From: Acanthopleura granulata
Lineage: Eukaryota > Mollusca > Polyplacophora > Chitonida > Chitonidae
DNA: 64,000 nucleotides
Assembly: GCA_016165875.1 (NCBI GenBank)
Contig: JABBOT010000002.1
Location: forward strand, 35,491,868 to 35,555,867
Direction of reading: 5' to 3'
Each line of letters starts with the position of its first letter. Position 1 is the stretch's first letter. Under the pieces are notes generated by a model, which did not search any database, was not told the DNA's origin, and worked only from the letters and a program-made list of their open reading frames with translations. Made by a program: the position numbers and the translations under genes. Below, in pieces: positions 43,820 to 54,700 of this stretch.

Positions 43820-46800
43820 TCACTTTCGCTGCTTTGACATAATCAATTCTCTTAAATTGTCCTCACTTTCTTTCATATTTCGTTCCAAATACGTTTTATT
43901 TGTCTGAAATAGAAAACAAAGTGGTCTTACATATTCTTTTATAATAAACCAATCCTTCAAAACCCTGACCATTAACTTGAATAAGTGAAGCATTTTAGGC
44001 AGTAAACCTGGCGAGGAAATAAATACATTTTGACTGAAGTCAGACAAAAAGAAACTGCTTAAAACAATTTGCATGAAATATTCTTCAGGCATGTCCTTCT
44101 AAAAATACATATTCAGGTTTACTTACTTTATGAACATACAAAACCACTGACACAAAACCTGGAGATTACCACTACACATGCAGAAACATTGCTCTATTTA
44201 CTACATATGGTATTTAACTACACTTAATTTACCATATGAGAAAAACTAATGCCAACAGGCCCATTTAACAAATTACAGTGTGCCTCCCTGTAAAAGTCAT
44301 TTTTTGCACCAGAGTGTTGTATGCCAATTTAAAGAATTAACTTCCCTCATTAAATACACAGTACGACTTAAGTTTAATTCCAGATCAGTGTTTAAAACCT
44401 TGAAAAAAAGGCTTCATTGCATGCATATTTTTGTATGTATGTATATTGCAATACCTCAATTGATTTGATCTTCTCTTCAGCATTGGTTCTTTTAGTCTGA
44501 AGGTTCTTTTGTACCTCCGGGATTGGTTGTAATATGAACCTGCAAATAAGGAAAGTTCATAATTAATATGTTCACAATAACATACAACATATAAAGGACT
44601 GCATATTAAACCAAATATATGCTTGACTTTTGACTAATTGACAAATTCTGCTGTCTTAACATTTTATCTGTTTCCTGGCAAACTAACAAAAATGAGACAG
44701 AATCAAATGTTAAGTATACAAGAAGGCCAGCTTGTAATAAACGACATGGTGGAGACACACTACACATAACAATAAAATTGTTTTCATTGGAGGCTTACAT
44801 CCTGCCCACCCCCTCGTAGGTCTTCGTTTCTGCTGGCAGTCCAGCTATCTCCTGGTCTACCAGCTTGGAGTGAGCTATCTGGTGCTTGAGGCTCTCTATC
44901 TGAGCATCTGAGATCTTCAGCTGCTGGGTGGTCTGGATCATCTTGGTCTGTAGCTCCTGGAAAGCCTGAGTGACATAAAACCAACTCTGACTTCAGCAAA
45001 TATCCATAGTAAATATATGGATGGCTATCAGTCACAAAGCGGGTAACAACAAAGCCAGCATAAGTGCTGATGTGGTAAGATTTGATACAAAGCAAAATGT
45101 ACAGTCATCAGAACACAGGTACTGCTACAATGGGGTTTAACATCATATTCAAGAATATTCCATCTATATATGATTAATAATGAAGACAGTCGCAGATGCT
45201 CTACCAACTGCTTATTGTCAGAAGGACACCCTAAGAAAGTGGAGAAGAGGTTCCAGTGTTCTCTGTCAGGGGGTGCGACTGAGCCATCACCCCTTTGTCC
45301 TTGTGATCAAAAGATGTCCATCACATGGCCTGTATGGACACTCCCTGTAATGTTATCTTGAGGCTCAAGCAATGGTTCAATGGTCAGAACAACATTTCCA
45401 TTCATATAGATTTCAGACAGAAGCACATGCCCATGCTAAGTATGAACTATTCTGCAAATTTTAAAACAGTTAACATTGTCGTTAACATCACACTCATGAC
45501 TACATGTATTCCCCTTACACAATGATTTTCATATTTATGGGCAACAGAAATTAGGGAGAGCGCCATTCGTTATGGAAACGCTAATCAAGCATACAGGGTT
45601 ATTTATCAATTGCCCAATACATGTACACAGGTACTCAGAGTGAGCTCTAATTAGAAGCCAATCGAACACTAAACATAGCGAAAACGCCCTAATATGGTCT
45701 GAAAAGAAATCTGTATTTCCCTAGAAATTGCACCTGCTCGTACTCAGATAGCCCTTTCCAATTATTCTATCTTGAACAAGTCTGTCTCACCATAACCCCA
45801 TTTTTGGAGTGAATCTTTGATAGCAATCAGCTACATGCTAACTGCTTTGCTTAGGACATTCAGAGCTAATTTATGCTTGGCTGAGCTGCCGTGATTTTTA
45901 TGAGTTCACACTTCAAGGCTACATCACTTTGGGAAATCTCTGATTCGCTCCAATGTATATGCATATGTAGTGTTTGCGTTGCTTCTAAAGGGAGACTACT
46001 CCCAGAGGGCAAGGAGAATGTCTCCTTGGACCAAGCAGACTGTCTCATTTATCTACGAGCTTGGGAGAATGGTCATGCTTCACCCTGTTTGTAAAGTATG
46101 TGTTCAGCTGGTGCAATCAAAATCCACATGAACCAAGAAAAAAGTATTTTCCTTTCAACATCTTCCCACATGTTTTTTTAACACTTTGTGATTGAAAAAT
46201 CATGAGAATAGTAAATAATTGCCCAGTTTCATGTGGTACATTGATATTAATTCATTTAAGAAGCTGTTTTTCACAATGAACATCTACGAAGTGGTTCACA
46301 CAAAACAACATCTAATTCTTCAACATTCCCCAGAAAACTTTTCGTTTCAACTCTGACGTCACTGACTTCCCGTCAACAATTTTAATCCTCACTTTAAGAC
46401 AGAGACAAAGAAAAGCATCATGCCACAGATGCCTCTAACTGAAACACTGTGTCGGTTCGACGCTTACCTTCTCACCAGCCCATAGGAGACAGCAAGAGAG
46501 CCATGGGAGAAGTGGGTATGGGCCGGTGAGGAGGTAAGTGTAGAACCAACACAGTGTTTCAGTTAGAGGCATCCATGGTGTTGTAGTGTGTACGTAAATG
46601 CCACGCGCATACCTGGCTACACAATGCCCTGCTAACAGTATCTGACGTTACACTGGGGTGATCAACTCATTTGGAGAGTTTTGGCTTCGAACTCTTTTAT
46701 CATTGGAGGTAAAAAATGTCATGCTGCTTCATGTGACCAGTCAAAAATGTTCGGCATTCTTTGTTAACATTAACTTACTGATCATCTGTCTCCTCCTGTT

Positions 46801-48596
46801 GCAGAGGAAAAAATGATACATGCACCTCTTTCCTGCACAAACTTCTTAAGTTCACAAACACAGAGTTCCTCAATTTTCTCCATCATTCGTCAACTCTAAA
46901 TAACTTTTCGTAAAACTTTTTTCAGACACTCGTGTTACAGAAAATGCAATGAAAACTTTTTGCCTAACATTTCTGACAAATCACATGGCACAGTAGGACT
47001 TCTTTTACCTCCAGCGATGAAAGAGTTCGAACTCGAAACTCCCCTATTGGTAAATTGCACGGAGTGATTGGAGCCCCAAAAAGTAGTCCTCTGACTGCTA
47101 CCACATCACACAGCAGGGATTAGGTATCTTGGATGGCAAATCACACTCCTTACCTTCTGTGAAGGTTGTGATAACCACATACCTGCTCAATAACAAAAAT
47201 GAAAGTCAGTTTTTCCTTAACCTTTCTGCTGGTCTCACAGCCTTTACTGGGCACCAAACACGGGAATCACACACAGATTACTGTATTTCACCTTAATGCT
47301 TGACACACAAAAATTTACTTCTAGAACCACACAAATTAATCCTGAACTTAAAATGATACTGCTGAAGCTATCAGTTAAGATTTATTGATTAGAAATGAAT
47401 CAAACGTCAAAAAAACTCTTAAATTTTCTCATCAAAATTGTGTGTGTGTGGGGGGTGGGGGGCTCTCAGAAGCTCATGTGTTTAAAGACTTGATTTTATG
47501 TTAATTTAAATAGATGACACCTCATGTCAGTACCACATAGCCTGTATGATTTCTCCTTATAAATGATACTTGATTGCATTACCCATACAAAATTATGTGT
47601 GGCGATGGGAAGATGTTATGACTTGGATTTGACCAACTAGAGGTAGTGTGGAGTGTTTATTCGCGCTGCAAATTGTTTCGCAATGATCAGTCTGACACAT
47701 GGGATTTGAGTGTCAATGGCGACCACATCATTTCTGATGTAAATTCCGATGTCTGAGCAATCTCAGGTTATTTAGCACTAAATACGCTTTGGGAAAAAGG
47801 GGCCTAGTCAATCAAGCCAGCAAGTCAGAAATTGTCCTCACACACTGAAGAATCTTTGAGAGCTGTAAAGACAAGGTTGATGCATTTGTTGGTCGATGAT
47901 ATTCATCTTGAAAAGGGGATTCTTCAATGAATTGACATCACTTTAGCAATTGACAGCAACCTAGTCCTTACAACAGTCTTACCTTCGTCCTTTACTCTGC
48001 AGCCACACTCACCATTACAGCCGTACTGGGTTATTGTGTGTTGTAGTGATCCGGATTTGGCAGTTTTAACAGTCATACTGGGTTATTGTGTGTTGTAGCA
48101 ATCCGGATTTGGGAGTTTAAACAGCCGTACTGGGTTATTGTGTGTTGTAGCGATCCGGATTTGGGAGTTTTAACATGAGGCTTCGTTCTTTTAGGCTGGC
48201 TGGAGAGTAAAGGACGAAGGTAAGACCACCGCGTTTATCTAGTTGCCGTGGATCTCAACTGTTATTACATGGTCGCTATGTATATCAAGAAGGCAGTGTG
48301 CAAAAAATTCTGGACTTACTACACGATTCTGCATTGTCAGCCGCTGTAGCTGCGTGCTTTGGAGCTACCTGGAGCCGTAACTGTGGCAACAACATCGCAC
48401 ATTCACTTCAGGGGCAGAAAATGAACGCATGTACAGCAGCAAGTACGAAATAAAGGACTTCCTTTTCGGGTTTAAACGATTTATCATACATCATACAGAG
48501 TTCAGGGCGAAAATCTGATGGCCGGTAGCCATGCCTTGGCTGATAACATACCTTTTTCAATTCCATATCCACCGGAATCCCCGCTCTAGTCGCCAT
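43820..48596 (-). CDS. PFDN1: Prefoldin subunit 1
   Basis: A beta-type subunit of the hexameric prefoldin co-chaperone, which in eukaryotes passes unfolded actin and tubulin to the CCT chaperonin in the cytosol. Four exons: 48596-48552, 44965-44799, 44539-44455, 43903-43820. Phases agree (0, 2, 0) and the CDS is 381 nt, 126 residues; the human protein has 122. Landmarks: PVDMELKK at the end of exon 1, a coiled-coil helix FQELQTKMIQTTQQLKISDA in exon 2, the beta-hairpin TYEGVGRMFIL across exons 2 and 3, and the second helix YLERNMKESEDNLRELIM in exon 4. The match to animal PFDN1 is strong over the whole length. Intron 1 is 3.6 kb and carries three inverted-repeat elements. A possible AATAAA on this strand lies at 43118-43113. 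The gene diverges from PPAN. Confidence 0.95.
45128..46380. other. PFDN1 intron 1, lower part
   Basis: Nothing coding is seen. AACATCATATTCAAGAATAT at about 45140 resembles a decayed SINE-type tail on the minus strand. Open frames here have no protein character. Confidence 0.35.
46428..46573. mobile_element. Near-perfect 146-bp hairpin (foldback element) in PFDN1 intron 1
   Basis: The left arm runs GATGCCTCTAACTGAAACAC, TGTGTCGGTTCGACGCTTAC and on to CTCACCAGCCCATA. The complement of the right arm runs GATGCCTCTAACTGAAACAC, TGTGTTGGTTCTACACTTAC and on to CTCACCGGCCCATA. Arms are about 57-60 bp with few mismatches and surround a spacer of about 25-30 bp. Transcribed, it would form a long stable stem. 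A foldback MITE is the simplest reading. Confidence 0.85.
46673..47044. mobile_element. MITE, family 1, copy 2 (about 372 bp) in PFDN1 intron 1
   Basis: The left arm has GGCTTCGAACTCTTTTATCA and GTGACCAGTCAAAAATGTTC. The complement of the right arm has GAGTTCGAACTCTTTCATCG and GTGATTTGTCAGAAATGTTA. Arms are about 95 bp. The element is homologous to 34382-34721, which shows a dispersed family rather than a local palindrome. Confidence 0.8.
47976..48226. mobile_element. MITE with 29-bp terminal inverted repeats and a triplicated interior, PFDN1 intron 1
   Basis: The left end is GTCTTACCTTCGTCCTTTAC then TCTGCAGCC. The complement of the right end is GTCTTACCTTCGTCCTTTAC then TCTCCAGCC, one mismatch in 29. 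Between them (48017-48174) an about 55-bp unit containing CCGTACTGGGTTATTGTGTG and GATCCGGATTTGG is repeated three times. The near-identical ends suggest a fairly recent insertion. Confidence 0.88.
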
Positions 48597-48734
48597 GATG
48601 TTTGAAACTTTCCGGAAGTTGTTTTGGAGACTCGTACCTTTTACTGCAAAGAATTTGAACTCGTGCAACGTGCAGTAGCAAAGTACTCGTCAGAAAAGCA
48701 GTACTGACCCACGTGCAACAATTTCTCTGACAAC
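48597..48734. promoter_or_regulatory. Shared bidirectional promoter of PFDN1 and PPAN
   Basis: Only 138 bp separate the two divergent start codons, so the core promoters must overlap. It contains CCGGAAGT (48612-48619), the classic ETS/GABP site common in housekeeping bidirectional promoters, and CACGTG (48710-48715), the canonical Myc/Max-type E-box, 20 bp before the PPAN ATG. No TATA box is seen. Ribosome-biogenesis genes including PPAN are known Myc targets in other animals. Confidence 0.75.
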
Positions 48735-51700
48735 ATGGGGAGAAAAAGAATGGTAAGAGAGTTGAACTTTGTGAAATTAAGCGCCTAAATGACTGTTATT
48801 ATTAGACAGGGTGAAGAAGAATCATGAATGGGCTCAAGCACATTTTATATCGCCACATGTATGTAAAATACTGAAATTCTTACAACAACAACAACATTTG
48901 ATATTAAACTTCCAGTAAGTCATAGACACATACCCAGTGATAGTCTCAGCAGTTTAGAGATCTAATTGTGCGATATGCTGGCATTAAATTCATTTAATTG
49001 GACTCGTAAAGTTCAGGTTTATGGGCGTGTCGCTTCTGTATGACGTCATTATTTTCCCACGGTCATGTGCCAGTGATGTGTTTTCATTGGTTAAGAAATG
49101 GAATTTTTTATTGTAAAAAAAAAAAAAGGGGTAGGGAGGGGTACAAAAGGTATGTTCTGTTAAGCACCGAAAGTCTTGTAATGATATTGTCACGTGTTTA
49201 TTGCGCTGATCACACATAGGGGTATGTAGAGTTCCTGTATGTGTTATTTTGAAGTTTCTGGAGGCAGTCGCTGGGTTTGAACTCCACATATGCATCATTC
49301 GGTTTGTTGTGTCAAATCATGTTTTTTTATGAGTGGTTAAGATAGATGAATTTAGTAAGGATTCAGTGGTCATGTGTATGTCACATGGTTTTGTCACGTG
49401 GACAAGATTTGAAAAGGGGATCCTCTATGCTACAGTCAGTGTTCAACAAGACTCATTCAGGGAAGCATGAATGAACTGATGTCACATGCCACTTGGAAAG
49501 CGACACATTCATCAATCTCTTCTTAACTACAACCCATTTAAAATAATACTGCCAGGTTGTAATTGTGCTGATTTATAAAAGTGTTTTTGTGTGGTTGATT
49601 TTTCTGATCACACCAGCCCTTAGTTGCAGAGTGGGGAAACCCTCAAATGAGTAACGACAATTGCAAGGGTTATGGAGAGAAACAGCCACTAATGTGTATT
49701 TCTGTGCTGTTCATACACACATAAAAACTTTCCTAACCTCCACCAGGGTCAACTGAGTGTCCTAAATAGTTAGCCTGCTATGATGCTCACCACACCAAAA
49801 ACTATCTGTGACAGTGACACAAATTGACAAAATAAACATATTGTCAGGGTCTACAATACTGTGGTTCCCATCTCGATCTGATGGGTAGCATGGACAAGTC
49901 AGATGACTGAAGTGACCACCAAAATAAAACTAAATTGATCAAGGGAAATAATTCACATGGCACTGACTGTACTGACTTGACAGAGGCCATCACCTCTTGG
50001 CATTTTGGTCTGTCTCGTTTCTTGTCATAAAGGATTGAAATGGCATTGTGCTGTCAGGGACACCAGTAGGGTAGGCCCTGGTACTGGCTTTGTGCATTTG
50101 TGTGATTGTCACTGTCCTCAAAACAGGACAGTTGATTACAGAGGACGCTTGGTTGACTGCAGTTTAGATAGGAAAGTTTTAATGTGTGTGTGAATTTTGG
50201 ACATGTCAATGGTTGTTTCTCTCCATAGCTCTCACAACTGTCACTGCCCCAGTTACCCCACTCTGCAACAACTTTGTCCTATACAGTATGACTCTGTATT
50301 ACAATTTAATGTACAGAGTGATATCGCCATGGCCATCGCCATAGGCTGGTTGAAGAATACCTCTGAAGAACAACATCATGTACCCAGGATATCACTGCAA
50401 ACCATCATAAGTTTGGTTGTGGAGTAAAGCCAAATAGCTAAGAAATCGATCCCATTCAGTCTTTCCTTCTGTTGTGACGATACGCCATACGTTTCACATT
50501 GATGAAATCCCTTGTTTTGAAAAAGTTTATTTTGCGATTAAATTCAGATGACACACCATCTGGATGATGATGATATGATGATATCCAAAACACTGCAAGT
50601 CGCTGAGCCCCTGGCTTGACAAGTTTACCTGTAGTCATCGATCAACAGAATTTCCCATAAGAAATGTTAGCTATTCCCAGTTATCGCTGGGCTTACTGAC
50701 TAAATTTCAAGAAGGACAAGTGAAGGGATGACAAGCAATAGCTTTTACAATAAGGAGGTGAAATAATTTTGGAAGTTCATTTGGAAGTTCTCTGACATCT
50801 TCGTCTTGCCTTTATGTTGAACGTCATAGTTTGGAAGCAGTTGAGATGATAGACACACGGATGGTTTCATCTTTGCATGGGGGTAAAATAATATTGCCTT
50901 GAACTGTGTCCATGTCAATCGATCTTTGTCCATGTCAGTCAGCCTGCTGGCAGTCTGCTGGTGGCGATTTACTGAATCTCATTTGTCTAACTGGAACTAA
51001 TCAGGTAAATGACTCGGTTGCCCTTTTTTACATTCAATATTTTGGATAACCAGCGCAGTGAGCTTTCTGAATTTAGTCATAAATTAGACTTTTTGAAAAC
51101 AAAGGATTTCATTGCCTTGAAACAGAGACATTTCATCATGAGCGTAGAAAGGTTGATGAGGATTGATTCCTTAGCCATTTGGTTTCACTCCAGCACCAAA
51201 TTTGTGATGATTTTGGCAATATTCTGGCTGCTTGTTGCTATTGAGAGGCAGATATTCTTCTACCAACCATCGAAGCCTTGACAATATGACTCTGTGAGGT
51301 CAGGACAAGGTGTCATATTGTATAGGGTTACTGGTCACACTGAACAGTCATATCATCTTGGCATACTTGCTACTGATTTACTTCAGTCATGCTCAGCCGT
51401 GTAGCCTCTGACTGAATTTTATCTAGGGAAAAAAAAAAAAAATTCTACAGAGATAGGAAGTAGGAACTTGTAGGGACTACCTGTATCATGAGGTCCAGTT
51501 TTGCTTACTTTGAACTGTGATACTTGTAAATCACCAAAATAAAACTTATTCAGCTTTATGCAGATACTCTGTAGATGCGTAAATTACTTGGTCCATTGTC
51601 GTCTTTTGCATTTGTGAAACATCATGTTACCTGTGTAAGCACTTAAGCTCTTTCTTTAAGGTATCCTTTCTGTTTATGTGTGTGTTATTCTCCCAGGGCC

Positions 51701-54700
51701 GTGCTGTCAAAGCAGCCCGGAAACAACAGTTGGGCAGTCAGGATGACCATTACAAGAGTGCTCCTCATTCATTGGTCTTCCATCGAGGTCATGTTGGGAA
51801 AAATGTCAAAATACTTGAGATGGACATGCGGAAGTTGCTGGAGCCGTACACAGCCAGGCATCTGCAGGTATGTTTACACTGCTCTGCGTGTGACCTGCCC
51901 CTCTTTTGGCTTCGTTAACACTGAATCTGACATGGTCTGAAGTACTTACTCTGTTGTGATTTCTGTGGGACATAAAATAGTTACAAAGATCGCAGTTGAT
52001 CAGTTTGCTCATAGATAAATTCCGTAGCTTTTATTTCCCAAATGTAAATTCTTTAAATTTGTACCTAGGTTCATTTCTGAGGTTAACATTTGTTGTTGAT
52101 GATAAAAGGCACTTCTATTTTGCTTTGGAATGACTATTTAATGATGTTTTTTAATTTTTTCAAATTTTCTTCCCAATTTTTAGGTGCGAAAGAAGAATGT
52201 GCTGAAAGACTTCGTAAACGTGGCTGGGATTTTAAATGTTTCTCATTTTGTTATCCTGACAAAGACTGAGATATCCACTAATATGAAGATAGCTCGGGTA
52301 CCTAAAGGGCCCACGTTGACATTCAAAGTGCAGTCGTTCTCTCTGGCCAAGGATATCTTGTCCTCATTGAAGAAACAGACCATGAATCCTGTAATATTTA
52401 ATCACCCTCCTTTGCTTGTCATGAACAACTTCAGTGGAGAAGGCCTATATCTGAAGCTTATGACCACCATGTTCCAAAATATGTTTCCATCAATCAGTGT
52501 AAACCAGGTAAGTTTTGAAAATTTCCCTGAATGCGTAAATTTTTTTTTCTGAACTTACATTTTCAGTCTGTAGATAAGAGTATGTTTTTAGAATTGAACA
52601 TTTAGGCTCAGAGCGAACATTTAGGCTTACCTTTCCAAGCCAGAAAATATTTTAGACTAAAATTGATGTTTTATCCAACATATTGAGCTCTGTGGTATAA
52701 AACTGAAAAAGATTTTTCATTATGGCAATTAAAATCACTAATAAATAATGAAATTTTCTTTTGTAGGTGAAATTAGATCATATCAGAAGATGTGTCTTGT
52801 TAAACTATGATGCTGAAGATAAAACTGTCACTATGCGGCATTAGTAAGTATATTAATACAAAATTGTTCAGTTAGACTTGTAAATGGAGCAGAAGTATAA
52901 CTTGAAACAAAGTGACTTGTCAAAGTGGAGGTCTGTTCTTTCGCTGATGATTTTGTTCCAATGGATATATTGGAGCTTTTTCCTTGGTTTCTCAGATGTG
53001 TTAGGTGGTTGATTATTTTCTGATTTACAGCATGATCTCTATCAAACCAGTGGGATTGAGCCGTCCGGTAAAGAAGCTAATCAAGGCTAAACTTCCTGAC
53101 CTGGGCAAATATGCAGATGTGGATGAGTACATGATGCAGTAAGGCCGAGTTAGAAGTTTTGTAGTGAGACATCAATTCAGGGGCAGACAACCATTTGGAT
53201 AAACACATAGTTATAGCCCTTGTTCCGCATCACGAATTTTACTAGACTTGAAAGTGTTTCTCTTTGCTTTCTCATGATTTATTTCAATCTAACTAGTTTC
53301 AGATGGAGCACTGAATTTCTTAGAACAGAATTGTTTTCGCTTTCATGTTGATGGTGTATGTGTCAGTTAGTAACAGCGATTAAATGCCGTTGTTTTGCAA
53401 TCAAATTTTTGATAGTTCAAATTTAACCATTAACAGCACAAGGCATATACATTGTAAAACTCTTAATATAAAATAGCCCTTGAATAATTTTGTAAATGTG
53501 AACATGTTGAACTGCTAATAGTAAGTTCAGCATAAAAAACCAATTGGATAATATGAAACATTTTACAGAGGAAATGTTTCGGAGAGTGAAGGAGAACAGG
53601 ACGGACCAGATAACGAAGTAACTCTGCCACAGGCGGTGTCAAGTCGTGGGAACCTGAAGTCCACACAGAGCGCTATCAGGTGAGTCTCTGCCACAGATTG
53701 TGTCAAGTCGTGGGAACTTCAAGTCCACACAGCACTATCAGGTGAGTGTCTACTGTAGGTAGTGTTAAGTTGTGGGAACCTCAAATCCACACAGCGCTAT
53801 TGGGTGAGTGTCTACTGTAGGTAGTGTTAAGTTGTGGGAACCTCAAATCCACACAGCGCTATTGGGTGAGTGTCTACTGTAGGTAGTGTTAAGTTGTGGG
53901 AACCTCAAATCCACACAGAACTCCCTCAGGTGAGTATGCCACAGGCATTGTCAAGTTATGGGAATGTCAGATCCACATGGAGTGCTATCAGGTGAGTCTC
54001 GGCCACAGGTGGTGTCAAGTCGTGGGAACCTCAAGTCCACACAGAGAGCTATCAGATGAGTCTCTGCCACAGACGGCGTCGAGTCGTGGGAACCTCAAGT
54101 CCACAGAGAGTGCTGTCAGGTGAGTCTCTGCCACCGATGGTGTCAAGTCGTGGGAACCTCAAGTCCAAAGAGAGCGCTATCAGGTGAGTCAGTCACAGGT
54201 GGTGTCAAGTCATGGGAATCTCAAATCCACACAGAGCACTATCAGGTGAGTCTCTGCCACAGACGGCGTCGAGTTGTGGGAACCTCAAGTCTACAGAGAA
54301 TGAATCCTGGTAAGAGCTCTGTTGGCTTGAGATCCACAAGAGACAGAAAAGTAAAAATGTGAATGCCCATGCTTTTATGTGTAAAAAGATAAGGCATGTA
54401 GGCAGTGATACGAAAATATGTGCGTGCTTGGATTTTCTTTAGATAAGTCAGACCACTAAAGCTCTGTATGTTGTTGTTTTGTACAGACTGACAGAGGTTG
54501 GACCTCGGCTAACCCTTCAACTTGTGAAGATTGAGGAAGGATTATGTGAGGGAGAAGTCATGTTCCATGGGTTCATCGAGAAAACTCCACAAGACGTGGC
54601 AGACCTAAAGGCAATGAGAGAAAAGAAAAGGTATTTGCAGATAAATTGTTTTAAATAGGTATGGCTAGGTGTGGCACTAGATGAACAGCATGCATATGTA

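Noticed and set aside
44784..45095. 103-codon minus-strand frame
   Set aside because: It is another frame of PFDN1 exon 2; the true frame gives the clear prefoldin helix and hairpin.
52955..53025. Box C/D-like words in PPAN intron 4
   Set aside because: The D-like box lies about 10 nt from the splice site, too close for a processed intronic snoRNA, and there is no stem.
53896..54362. Repetitive plus-strand frames downstream of PPAN exon 6
   Set aside because: They are translations of the minisatellite units; the units end in stop codons in the PPAN frame.
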